Translations under genes and position numbers: made by a program
In this document: positions 35,525 through 45,401 of the stretch, piece by piece
Numbering within the stretch: position 1 is the first letter of the stretch
How the letters are laid out: each line of letters opens with the position of its first letter
Assembly: GCA_905234485.1 (NCBI GenBank)
Contig: CAJOHV010000015.1
Location: 1 to 46,039 of the forward strand
Source of the DNA: an uncultured Bacteroidales bacterium
GTDB lineage: Bacteria; Bacteroidota; Bacteroidia; Bacteroidales; UBA932
Length of the DNA: 46,039 nt
Direction of reading: 5' to 3'
The notes under the pieces: generated by a model
The model's database searches: none
Seen by the model: only the letters and a program-made list of their open reading frames with translations
Told to the model about the DNA's origin: nothing

Positions 35525-36439
35525 TGTATTGCCGATATAGGCTATGTAGCCGGCAGCCATCAAGCCGCCTTCCAGCCTGTTGATTCTGTTTGTCTTGCCT
35601 ATGTAGGCGAAGAGCGCAAGCAGCAGCGTGCTGCCCAGCAGAGCGCCGAAATCCACCCAACCCATAGTGCCAGTTCCAAGACGCGTAAGCAGGGAAGCGA
35701 CGCCGAGCACGAAAAGGATGTTGAAGATATTGCTGCCGATTATGGTGCCGAGCGCCAACTGATCCTTCTTCTTGGCAGCAGCCACTATAGTAGTCACCAG
35801 TTCAGGCATGGAAGTGCCGCCCGCAAGCAGGGTGATAGCGATGAACTTCTCGCTGACGCCCACAGCCTGGGCGAACTTCACCGAATGGTCCACGAACATC
35901 CTTCCGCCTATCACCAGGCCCGCTATGCCTCCAAGCACCATCACGATGGCCCAGAACAGGCTTATGTCGTGCTTCGGCGCCTCCTCGATGTCCACCTTGC
36001 CGGTCTTGAAGCACATAATCAGGTAGGCTGTAAAAACCGCCAGAAGCAGAAGGCCGTCAATCCAGTTCAGATAGCCCTTGGTTGTCAGCAACACGAAGAA
36101 GAGCGTGATGCCGAAGAACATAGGAATGTCGCGCGTGAGGTTCAAGCGGCTCACCGCGATCGGAGTGATCAGGGCGGCCGAACCAAGCACGAGCAGGGCA
36201 TTGAGCGTGTTCGAACCCACTATATTGCCTATGGAGATGTCCGCGGATCCCTCAATGGCGCCAGTGAGGCTCACCACCATCTCAGGCATGGAGGTGCCGA
36301 AGCCCACTATCGTGAGGCCGATAACGAATTCGCTGACACCGGATTTACGGGCTATGGCGGACGCGCCGTCCACGAGGATGTCCGAGCCGTACACCACCAG
36401 GCCAAGGCCTACCAGAAGCAGAAGTATGTCGAATATCAT
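35519..36439 (-). CDS. Calcium/sodium antiporter, CaCA family
   Basis: Inner membrane cation exchanger of the YrbG type. The 306-residue protein has ten or so membrane helices arranged as two inverted repeats. Each repeat carries the ion-binding alpha motif: GFGTSMPEMVVSLTGA with GNIVGSNTLNALLVLG in the first half, and AGGTSMPELVTTIVAA with GTIIGSNIFNILFVLG in the second. A short acidic loop lies between (KVDIEEAPKHD). Its ATG overlaps the stop of rlmD (ATGA), so it is co-expressed with that gene and perhaps mscS. Ion preference (Na+ or K+ dependent, Ca2+) is inferred from the family. Confidence 0.93.
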   Translation of the reverse strand: MIFDILLLLVGLGLVVYGSDILVDGASAIARKSGVSEFVIGLTIVGFGTSMPEMVVSLTGAIEGSADISIGNIVGSNTLNALLVLGSAALITPIAVSRLNLTRDIPMFFGITLFFVLLTTKGYLNWIDGLLLLAVFTAYLIMCFKTGKVDIEEAPKHDISLFWAIVMVLGGIAGLVIGGRMFVDHSVKFAQAVGVSEKFIAITLLAGGTSMPELVTTIVAAAKKKDQLALGTIIGSNIFNILFVLGVASLLTRLGTGTMGWVDFGALLGSTLLLALFAYIGKTNRINRLEGGLMAAGYIAYIGNTL

Positions 36440-37869
36440 AGCAGTTCGAGTTGGCAGACATTCTCGACATGTTGCGTGTGCGGGAACATATCGACAGGTT
36501 GCACTGCCGTCACCTTATATTTCACTGAAAGAGCCGCCAGGTCGCGGGCCTGCGAGGCAGGGTTGCAACTGACGTACACTATCCGCCGGGGGGCGGCGTT
36601 AAGGATGACCTTGCCCACGTCCGGGTGTATGCCTGCGCGGGGAGGATCGAGTATGATCACATCCGGCCGGCCGTGCTCCTCGATGAAGCCGTCCGTGAGG
36701 ATGTCCTTCATATCGCCTGCGTAGAAGTCGCAGTTCGTGATGCCGTTTCTGCGGGCATTCTCGCGCGCATCGTCAATCGCCTCCGGCACATATTCAATTC
36801 CTATCACCTTGGAGGCTTTGGCGCTGACGAACTGGGCGATGGTGCCCGTGCCCGTGTAAAGGTCGTAGACGACTTCGCCGCCCGTCAGGCCGGCGAACTC
36901 GCGGGCGACCTTATAGAGCGCGTAAGCCTGCTCAGTGTTGGTCTGGTAGAACGACTTCGGGCCTATCTTGAAGTTCAGGCCTTCCATCGATTCATAAATC
37001 GCCTCGTCGCCTTTGTAAAGTATGCACTCCTGATCGGCTACCGAGTCGTTAACTTTCGCATTTACAAGGTAGTAAAGCGAACTTATCTCAGGGAATTCTG
37101 CAGCAATTGCGTCCAGGAAAGCCTCTCTTCCGGGGAAGTCTCGACCGAAACAGACTATCAGCATAACTTGCTGATTTTCAGCAGTCCTAACAAACATGTT
37201 ACGCAGAATACCCGTTTTTTCCCTCAAATTAAAGAAGGAAATACCGTGTTCGAGGGCGTATTTCTTGACGAAAAGCCTTATCTGATTGGACGGTTCTCTC
37301 TGTAAATAACAGTGTTGGATGTCGAGCACCTTGTCGAAGAATTTCCCCACGTGGAAACCCAGCCCAACGCGCTCTTCGTCGCTCAGTTTTTCGGGGTCTT
37401 CATCGGAGAAAACCCACCTCCTGTCCGAGGCAGTGAACTCAAGTTTGTTGCGGTACTCCCTGATCTTCTCCGAACCAATCGTAGGCCTTATCTCCGGCAC
37501 GTCCAGATGCCCAATGCGAACCAACTGGTCATAGACCTGCTGGCGCTTGGCTTCAAGCTGGAGATCGTAGGGGAGTATCTGCCATTTGCAGCCCCCGCAA
37601 GTGCCGAAATGGCTGCAGAAAGGTTCGAGACGACGAGGGGAGGGTTGGACCAGGCGCACTATCCGCCCTTCCAGAAAGGACTTCTTGCGCTTGGTGACCA
37701 TCACGTCCACCACATCGCCAGGGACGGCAAAGGGCACAAACAGCACCCTCGCGGTGGCTTCCTCCGGCTCGGTAGGCAACTTGGCGTGCGCCAGAGCCTT
37801 GCCTTCGGCAGCCACGGCTTCGATAGTGACTCCTTCGAGTATGATAGTGGTTTTCCTTCCTCTTGCCAT
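36436..37869 (-). CDS. rlmD: 23S rRNA (uracil-5-)-methyltransferase, RlmD type
   Basis: Methylates C5 of a uracil in 23S rRNA with S-adenosylmethionine; related enzymes also act on tRNA. The 477 residues comprise an N-terminal TRAM domain (VEAVAAEGKALAHA to IVRLVQPS), an iron-sulfur cluster site (FCSHFGTCGGCKW with a later Cys), the methyltransferase core (VYDLYTGTGTIAQFVS, IILDPPRAG) and the catalytic Cys in VYVSCNPASQARD. It starts 13 bases after mscS and overlaps the antiporter start. Annotation as RlmD rather than RlmC or a tRNA enzyme rests on the iron-sulfur motif and TRAM domain. Confidence 0.9.
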   Translation of the reverse strand: MARGRKTTIILEGVTIEAVAAEGKALAHAKLPTEPEEATARVLFVPFAVPGDVVDVMVTKRKKSFLEGRIVRLVQPSPRRLEPFCSHFGTCGGCKWQILPYDLQLEAKRQQVYDQLVRIGHLDVPEIRPTIGSEKIREYRNKLEFTASDRRWVFSDEDPEKLSDEERVGLGFHVGKFFDKVLDIQHCYLQREPSNQIRLFVKKYALEHGISFFNLREKTGILRNMFVRTAENQQVMLIVCFGRDFPGREAFLDAIAAEFPEISSLYYLVNAKVNDSVADQECILYKGDEAIYESMEGLNFKIGPKSFYQTNTEQAYALYKVAREFAGLTGGEVVYDLYTGTGTIAQFVSAKASKVIGIEYVPEAIDDARENARRNGITNCDFYAGDMKDILTDGFIEEHGRPDVIILDPPRAGIHPDVGKVILNAAPRRIVYVSCNPASQARDLAALSVKYKVTAVQPVDMFPHTQHVENVCQLELL

Positions 37870-37882
37870 CCCTTCGGGAAGA

Positions 37883-38809
37883 TTACTTCTTGATCATCTC
37901 GATACGGTTGGAAGCGAAGTTGAAACCAGCCTTTCCAAGTTCGGTGTAAAGAGTAGTGCGAAGGCCGAAATAGAGGGGCCAGTAGTCTGAGTTCTTGCAC
38001 CAGACGCGGGTCCTGACCGTGACCGCGTCTTTATCGATATCGCACACCGTGAAGAAGGGCGCTCCGGCCTCTTCCACAGGCTCTTTGATAATCCTTTCGT
38101 CCTTGTCTATCAAGGCTTTAAGGGTCGTCATCAACTTCTCTACATCAGTTCCGTGCTCAAAGGGAAGATCTATATCCAGACGGCGGAACGACTTGGGAGA
38201 ATAGTTGTTGATTGTGCCGGAACTCAGCGCGCCGTTGGGAAGAATGATAACCCTGTTGTCCGGGGTGCGGAGTTTGGTGGAGACGATATTGACCTCAGTC
38301 ACAGTTCCAAGGTAACCCTGCGCCTCGATGAGGTCGCCGGCCTTGAAAGGCTTGAACGCGATCAGCATCATACCGCCGGCGAAGTTCTGCATTGTGCCGC
38401 TCAGGGCGAGACCTATGGCCATACCGCCTGCAGCAAGAACAGCCGCCAGGGAAGTGGTGTTGATGCCGAGAGTGCCTATCACGACCACAATCAGCAGCAC
38501 GGTGAGAGCGATGCTCACAAGGGAAGTTGTAAAGGAGATGATGGCCTGGTCAGTCTTGCGCTTGGTCATACCTCTCTGCATAATGGTCCTGATCTTCTTA
38601 ATGAGCCAGGCGCCCACTATGTAGATTACCAAGGCTGCGACCACCTTCAGAACTAACTGAAGGGCATCTTCACCCAAGCCCTGCAGGGCGGTGTTCGGGT
38701 CTTCCTTGAAGTTCGTTACCAAGGCCTGCTGGGCCTCTTTCCATGCATTGATAGTGGAATCAGGGTTGTTTGCAAGCAAACCCTCGATCTGCAATACTTT
38801 TCCTAGCAT
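37883..38809 (-). CDS. MscS family mechanosensitive channel
   Basis: Opens under membrane tension and protects the cell against osmotic shock. The 308-residue protein has membrane segments near 50-75 and 90-115 and then the pore helix, rich in Gly and Ala (LAAVLAAGGMAIGLALSGTMQNFAGGMMLI). The cytoplasmic beta domain follows (FKAGDLIEAQGYLGTVTEVNIVSTKLRTPDNRVIILPNG). About 35 extra residues precede the first helix compared with E. coli MscS. It is the first gene of an apparent mscS-rlmD-antiporter unit. Confidence 0.93.
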   Translation of the reverse strand: MLGKVLQIEGLLANNPDSTINAWKEAQQALVTNFKEDPNTALQGLGEDALQLVLKVVAALVIYIVGAWLIKKIRTIMQRGMTKRKTDQAIISFTTSLVSIALTVLLIVVVIGTLGINTTSLAAVLAAGGMAIGLALSGTMQNFAGGMMLIAFKPFKAGDLIEAQGYLGTVTEVNIVSTKLRTPDNRVIILPNGALSSGTINNYSPKSFRRLDIDLPFEHGTDVEKLMTTLKALIDKDERIIKEPVEEAGAPFFTVCDIDKDAVTVRTRVWCKNSDYWPLYFGLRTTLYTELGKAGFNFASNRIEMIKK

Positions 38810-38834
38810 CGTTCAGTCCGTTTAATTCAACGTG

Positions 38835-38842
38835 CTAATATA
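38835..38842 (-). promoter_or_regulatory. mscS candidate -7 promoter element (variant)
   Basis: Minus-strand TATATTAG followed by CAC, 25 bases before the mscS ATG. It is the same eleven bases as in front of trmH. Confidence 0.4.
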
Positions 38843-38851
38843 CAAAAAATC

Positions 38852-40749
<1,898 letters not shown>

Positions 40750-40753
<4 letters not shown>

Positions 40754-40968
40754 AGTTCGATTTCGCAATCGGGTTCAACCTTTTTGCAGGCGCGGAGGAC
40801 GTTTTTCATGATGGTTTTCTCATCGGCTCCGTCGGGGAAGTCAACGATCATTTTCTGGGTCATGAAGTTCACGACGGCGTTTTGCACGCCCTCGGTCTTT
40901 TTGGCGGCGTTTTCCATCAGTAGAGCGCAGTTCGCGCAATCGACTTCGATATTGTATGTCTTTTTCAT
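40750..40968 (-). CDS. Stand-alone heavy-metal-associated (HMA) domain protein
   Basis: A 72-residue ferredoxin-like metal-binding protein from ATG 40968. The metal site is Cys-Ala-Asn-Cys in VDCANCALLMENAAKK, followed by GVQNAVVNFMTQKMIVDFP. The fold and the DCANC motif match the N-terminal domains of ZntA-type pumps, so it probably passes metal to the ATPase encoded directly downstream, with which it overlaps. A possible -7 box with dyads upstream lies at 40996-41042. In-frame codons upstream of 40968 exist, but this start gives the usual domain boundary. Confidence 0.9.
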
Positions 40969-40995
40969 AATCTTTAGAGTTTTTGTTTCACAGTG

Positions 40996-41003
40996 CAAAG
41001 TTC
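40996..41003 (-). promoter_or_regulatory. Candidate -7 promoter element of the metal pump operon
   Basis: Minus-strand GAACTTTG followed by C matches seven of eight TAnnTTTG positions, 27 bases before the HMA ATG. Confidence 0.4.
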
Positions 41004-41024
41004 GGGCGGCCGGAAGAGATATCC

Positions 41025-41042
41025 ATACCTAACAATTGGTAT
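41025..41042. promoter_or_regulatory. Dyad upstream of the metal pump operon
   Basis: ATACC and GGTAT separated by eight bases (TAACAATT). It lies about 20 bases upstream of the candidate -7 box, across the -33 region, a typical place for a metal-responsive regulator. No regulator gene is nearby. Confidence 0.4.
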
Positions 41043-41050
41043 TTTGCACG

Positions 41051-41078
41051 TATCTCTGCGGGGAAGACCGCAGAGATA
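41051..41078 (-). terminator. Strong hairpin after the GH3 gene
   Basis: TATCTCTGCGG pairs perfectly with CCGCAGAGATA (11 pairs) around a six-base loop. It lies 51 bases past the GH3 stop on the minus strand. There is no clear U-tract, so it may work as a terminator, an mRNA end stabiliser, or both. Confidence 0.6.
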
Positions 41079-41128
41079 CTTAAACAAATACACAAGTTAA
41101 CATAATATAAATTGTGTAACAATAGAGC

Positions 41129-43339
41129 TTATTTGAGCGTGAAAGGCAAATCTGCTCGTATATCAGCGGACGACGCGCCAATCAGAGCGTGGAACTCGCC
41201 CGGTTCCGCGACCCATTCGTGTTTATCCGCGTCGAAGAAACTGAGCGCTTCTTTATTAATGGTGAAACTCACCTTTTTGCTCTCGCCCGGATTCAGGTAG
41301 ACTTTTTCGAATCCCTTGAGTTCTTTTGCCGGACGAGCCACCGATGCTTCACTGTCGCTCACATATAATTGGACGACTTCGGCTCCGGCGACTTTTCCGG
41401 TGTTGGTCACGGTCGCGCTGACTTTCCAGCCGGCGCCGCTGCGCTTGACGCTCGCCTTGCCGATTTCAAAGGTCGTGTAACTGAGTCCGTGGCCGAATGC
41501 AAAGTCCACCGGGATGTTCTGAGTGTCGTACCAGCGATAACCGATGAACACGCCTTCGTCGTAGTATTCCTGCCACCACTGTTTGCCTTCCTCACGGATT
41601 CCAGGATACTGGCGCTCAGTCTTTAACGGTCCGTCAATCAGCGACTTAGGCATTGTAAACGGAAGTTTTCCTGAAGGATTAACAGCGCCGGTAAGGACAT
41701 CGGCCAGGGCGTGCCCGCTTTCGGATCCGCCATACCAGCCCTGCACGATCGCGCCCACTTTGTTTGCCCACGGCATGGCCACGGGCGAACCGGAGATGTT
41801 CACCACCGCCATAGGCCTGCCAAGGCCTGCAAGGGCCTCGATTAACTCATCCTGGCCGTAAGGAAGGACGATATCTTTCCTGTCGGTACCCTCGTTGTCC
41901 TGGAAGGCGCTCTTGTTGAGTCCGCCGATGAAAATAATGCAGTCAACATCCTTCCCCGCCGCCAGTGCATCTGCCTTGAGCTGGCCTGCAGTGCGTTTTT
42001 CGCTGAGATCCTGGCCGGTGATAACCTTGTTATAGTCAGTAGTCACATCACCCACATAACCGCGCTCCCAGACGACCTCCGCCTTGCCGGCAAAAGCCTC
42101 TCTGAGGGCATCCAGAGGGATTATTTCGTACTTTGTCTTGAGGTTGGACGAGCCTCCGCCCACCACCATCATCTTATAGGCGTTCTCCCCTACCACGAGG
42201 ATCTTTCCGCCCTGAGGTATGTTCAGCGGCAGCACGCCGTCGTTTTTCAGAAGCACTATGCCTTCGGCCGCGATTTTGCGCGCCGCGGCGAAATGCTCGG
42301 GCGAGGTAAAACTGCCGAAATGCTGCTCAGGACTCATGGACGTGCGGAAAACCGTACGAAGAATACGGGCAGCCTTGTCGTTCAAGACCTCTTCCGTGGC
42401 CCTTCCGTCGCGCAGGCGCTCCAGATAAGGACGCGCGAGGTGGTAGTGTGAATAAGAATCCGAGGCTGCGCCCGTGAGACCGTTGGTCCAGGTGCCCATC
42501 TCGATATCCAGGCCGTTGGTGACAGCCTGATCGTCGTCGCGGCAGCCGCCCCAGTCGCTAACGACCACTCCGTCGAAGCCCCATTCGCCCTTGAGAATGT
42601 CGCAGAGGAGCCTCTTGTTGTGGCAGTTGAACTCACCGTTCCAGAGGTTGTAGGAGCCCATTATCGCCCAGGCGCCGCCATCCACGACGGCCGCCTTGAA
42701 CGCGGGCAGATAGATTTCGTAGAGGGTGCGGTCGTCCACCACTGAATTGGTGGCAGTGCGGCGCGTTTCCTGGTTGTTCACGGCGAAATGCTTGACGCAG
42801 GCGGCCACACCGTTGCTCTGAACGCCCTGCACATAGGGCACGACGAGTTGGCCGGCGAGATACGGGTCCTCGCCCATATACTCGAAGGTGCGGCCGTTCA
42901 GCGGCGTGCGGCCCATATTGATGCCCGGGCCGAGAAGGATGTCCTTCTCACGGTAGCGCGCTTCCTGGCCTATGCAGTCTCCGTAGAGATGCGCGAGGTC
43001 GCGGTCCCAGGTGGCGGCGAGGTTGATCAGCGCCGGAAAAGCCGTGCAGGAGTCGTTGGTCCAGCCAGCCTGGTCCCATTCGTCCCAAAGAACTTCCGGA
43101 CGTATTCCGTGCGGGCCGTCGGTGTGCCAAAGTTCGGGTATGCCGAGGCGTGGCACTCCGGCGCTGGAGAACTTCGACTGGGCGTGGGTCATCGCCACCT
43201 TTTCCTCAATGGTCATACGGCCGAGAGCATCGCTGACACGCTCCTCGAGAGGTTTGGACGGGTCCAGGTAGACGGGAGTGTTGTTCTTCGGGCAGCAGGC
43301 CGCGAGAGCCAACACACACAGTAGGCTGATTCGTTTCAT
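41129..43339 (-). CDS. GH3 family glycosidase lipoprotein
   Basis: GH3 enzymes are retaining beta-glucosidases, beta-xylosidases and relatives. From ATG 43339 it has 736 residues. A short signal ends in LAACC with the lipid Cys at 15, so it is anchored to the membrane. The N-terminal barrel shows LWHTDGPHGIR, FAVNNQETRR with the substrate-binding loop, and the nucleophile Asp in VVVSDWGG near 262. Next come the alpha/beta sandwich (GIVLLKNDGVLPL) and a C-terminal fibronectin-like domain (VSATVTNTGKVAGAEVVQLYVSD). It follows the mutarotase-like gene by one base. An ATG at 43357 is possible but would lengthen the signal peptide start. Confidence 0.93.
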   Translation of the reverse strand: MKRISLLCVLALAACCPKNNTPVYLDPSKPLEERVSDALGRMTIEEKVAMTHAQSKFSSAGVPRLGIPELWHTDGPHGIRPEVLWDEWDQAGWTNDSCTAFPALINLAATWDRDLAHLYGDCIGQEARYREKDILLGPGINMGRTPLNGRTFEYMGEDPYLAGQLVVPYVQGVQSNGVAACVKHFAVNNQETRRTATNSVVDDRTLYEIYLPAFKAAVVDGGAWAIMGSYNLWNGEFNCHNKRLLCDILKGEWGFDGVVVSDWGGCRDDDQAVTNGLDIEMGTWTNGLTGAASDSYSHYHLARPYLERLRDGRATEEVLNDKAARILRTVFRTSMSPEQHFGSFTSPEHFAAARKIAAEGIVLLKNDGVLPLNIPQGGKILVVGENAYKMMVVGGGSSNLKTKYEIIPLDALREAFAGKAEVVWERGYVGDVTTDYNKVITGQDLSEKRTAGQLKADALAAGKDVDCIIFIGGLNKSAFQDNEGTDRKDIVLPYGQDELIEALAGLGRPMAVVNISGSPVAMPWANKVGAIVQGWYGGSESGHALADVLTGAVNPSGKLPFTMPKSLIDGPLKTERQYPGIREEGKQWWQEYYDEGVFIGYRWYDTQNIPVDFAFGHGLSYTTFEIGKASVKRSGAGWKVSATVTNTGKVAGAEVVQLYVSDSEASVARPAKELKGFEKVYLNPGESKKVSFTINKEALSFFDADKHEWVAEPGEFHALIGASSADIRADLPFTLK

Positions 43340-43340
43340 A

Positions 43341-44075
43341 CTATTTATTGATTTCATATTTCACATTCCACGTGAACGGCTTGCCTGGGTAAGCCTTCAC
43401 CTTGTTATACGGCTCCGGGCATGCAACCCGCTGGTTGGCCCAGAGAAGGGTGCGGACGACAGGCACGTCGCCGCTGATGCGGACTTCGAGCGGGCCATCG
43501 CTTATCTTCACGTAATACTTCATGCCTCCCGGACCCACCGGAGCGAAGGGCAGGTCTATGCGCCTCGACTCCCCTACCAGTTCCTTGCCCATAGTGAAGA
43601 AATTGTGGTTGTAGACCTCTGTTTCTATGGATCTGAAGGCTTCGAGGGTGTGGCGGATATCGAAAGAGGACTCCCCTGTCAGGGCTATCTCTTTCAGGTA
43701 ATCGTACTCCCCTTCCAGGTGGTGGCGGAAACGAACTGATTCCGCAGAGGATTCCACGCTCCAACGGCCGGGATCGGCTATCTCATACAAGCGGAAACGG
43801 TCGTAGGGCTGTCCGTCGTCTTTCAGCAGGCCGACGCCTATCTTCAGCAGGAGGCCCTTCTCAGGTCCGGGAAGGACGGTGAATTCTTCAGCAGGGCCGC
43901 AGACTGCGTCGTGCGCCAGCGGGTCATAGCGTTCGAACCATCGCCCTGCAAGTTGCCGACCGTCAAACAATAAGGAGTCGAAAACACCGCTTCGGTCGAA
44001 GCGTGTGCCCTGATAGAAGCCGTCTTCCGGGAGATGCAGCGAGAGGCTTAGATTTTTGGTGGATAAAATGTGCAC
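43341..44075 (-). CDS. Mutarotase-like sugar-processing protein, unknown specificity
   Basis: From GTG 44075 this is 244 residues. It has no signal peptide. The sequence is beta-rich with GFYQGTRFDRSGVFDSL near the start, WFERYDPLAHDAVCGPAEEF, FEAFRSIETEVYNHNFF-like elements ('EAFRSIETEVYNHNFF') and WANQRVACPEPYNK near the end. His, Glu and Asp in these motifs recall the galactose mutarotase fold, but I cannot name the family. No ATG is available near the start: the frame is open back to 44141, while GTG 44075 lies directly beside a -7 box, suggesting a leaderless start. It is followed one base later by GH3, and diverges from an MFS transporter, so it probably handles sugars released by GH3. 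Confidence 0.65.
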   Translation of the reverse strand: MHILSTKNLSLSLHLPEDGFYQGTRFDRSGVFDSLLFDGRQLAGRWFERYDPLAHDAVCGPAEEFTVLPGPEKGLLLKIGVGLLKDDGQPYDRFRLYEIADPGRWSVESSAESVRFRHHLEGEYDYLKEIALTGESSFDIRHTLEAFRSIETEVYNHNFFTMGKELVGESRRIDLPFAPVGPGGMKYYVKISDGPLEVRISGDVPVVRTLLWANQRVACPEPYNKVKAYPGKPFTWNVKYEINK

Positions 44076-44078
44076 ACA

Positions 44079-44086
44079 CAAATATA
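44079..44086 (-). promoter_or_regulatory. -7 element of the mutarotase-GH3 unit
   Basis: Minus-strand TATATTTG, a full TAnnTTTG match, three bases before the GTG at 44075. Confidence 0.6.
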
Positions 44087-44117
44087 AAAATATTCTTGCT
44101 TTATACACATATATTGC

Positions 44118-44125
44118 TAAATTTG
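44118..44125 (+). promoter_or_regulatory. -7 element of the MFS transporter unit
   Basis: TAAATTTG followed by C, a full TAnnTTTG match, 34 bases before the MFS ATG. It is back to back with the mutarotase promoter; the 31-base spacer must hold both -33 regions and would suit a shared regulator. Confidence 0.65.
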
Positions 44126-44159
44126 CACCAAAGTACACCACAGTTTAACACGCTTACAG

Positions 44160-45401
44160 ATGAAACCATCTCCGAAGTGGTATAAATGGGAAGTTCTCGC
44201 GCTCCTCTGGGTAGCATATTTGCTGAACCAGGGAGACCGCCAGGTCTTCAACTCCGTGCTGCCCCAGATCAGGGACAGCCTGTCGCTCACAGACACTTCA
44301 GTCAGTCTTATCGCCGTTTTCTTCAACCTCTTCTACGCAGCCATGGTGCCCGTGGGAGGCTGGGTAGGCGACAAATTCTCCCGCAAATGGGTTACGACCC
44401 TGAGCATCCTGTTCTGGAGCATCGCCACCATGTTCACCGGACTTGCAAATGGCGTCTTCCTGCTGATACTCACCCGAAGCGTAGCCACGGGCGGCGGAGA
44501 GGCCTTCTTCGGGCCGGCCAACTATTCCCTGCTCGGGCAGTATCACACTGACACGCGGGCGAGGGCGATGAGCATACATCAGACGTCCTACTATGTGGGC
44601 GTTATCCTCGCCGGTTGGCTCGCGGGCTATATCGGAGACCACCTCGGCTGGCAGTACGCCTTTTACATCTTCGGCGGCGCCGGCGTCCTCTGGGCCGCAG
44701 TGATGGCCTTCCGTCTCAAAGATCTTCCACGTCCCGAAGCCAAAGTGAATAAGGTTTCAATCTGGGACGGTTTTAAAACCGTCTTCACGACCCCGACGGC
44801 TCTGATGGTCACCATCGGCTTCTGCGGCTTCATCTTCGTGATTACCGGCTACATGACCTGGGTTCCGACCTTCCTTCAGGAGAACTTCGGGCAGACGGGA
44901 GCGCAGGCCGGCCTTAATTCTATGCTGTGGACCTATGTAGCCGCGTTCGTGGGCGTGCTGATCGCCGGCACCCTTTCGGACAAATGGGCGGCGAAGGACC
45001 CCCGCAAGCGCATGGTCATCCAGGGCGTCGGCCTGATTCTCGGAGCGGCTTTTCTGCCGTTCATGGGCAGCGCCTCCAGCGTGTGGCTGCTCTACCTCTG
45101 CTTCGCAGGCTGGGGTTTCTTCAGGGCTTTCTTCGACGCGAACATCTACGCCGCACTCTATGACGTCACGCCCGAGCACCTGCACGCCAGTTGCTCCAGC
45201 GCGATGATTATGACCGGCTTCGCCGTGGGCGCGACCGCGCCTTATGTTCTCGCCCTCATCAAGCAGGCCACGGGCAGCCTCAATGCCACCTTCCCCATCC
45301 TCGGGGTAATCTGGCTGATGTGCGGACTCGCCTGCCTCTGGGTGAGTTGGAAGCACTACAACAAAGACAACGCAAAAATCAAAATACAAAACAATGAATA
45401 G
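44160..45401 (+). CDS. MFS transporter, probable sugar or sugar-acid importer
   Basis: A 413-residue protein with about twelve membrane helices. The MFS signature between helices 2 and 3 is GGWVGDKFSRKW. Other conserved parts are LLNQGDRQVFN in helix 1, GGGEAFFGPANYSLLGQY in helix 4 and IHQTSYYVGVILAGWLAGYIGD in helix 5, and the mirrored loop in the second half is AGTLSDKWAAKDPRKR. The general pattern is like anion:cation symporters that carry hexuronates and similar sugars, but the substrate is not certain. It diverges from the mutarotase-GH3 unit and overlaps the following isomerase-like gene by eight bases. Confidence 0.88.
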   Translation: MKPSPKWYKWEVLALLWVAYLLNQGDRQVFNSVLPQIRDSLSLTDTSVSLIAVFFNLFYAAMVPVGGWVGDKFSRKWVTTLSILFWSIATMFTGLANGVFLLILTRSVATGGGEAFFGPANYSLLGQYHTDTRARAMSIHQTSYYVGVILAGWLAGYIGDHLGWQYAFYIFGGAGVLWAAVMAFRLKDLPRPEAKVNKVSIWDGFKTVFTTPTALMVTIGFCGFIFVITGYMTWVPTFLQENFGQTGAQAGLNSMLWTYVAAFVGVLIAGTLSDKWAAKDPRKRMVIQGVGLILGAAFLPFMGSASSVWLLYLCFAGWGFFRAFFDANIYAALYDVTPEHLHASCSSAMIMTGFAVGATAPYVLALIKQATGSLNATFPILGVIWLMCGLACLWVSWKHYNKDNAKIKIQNNE

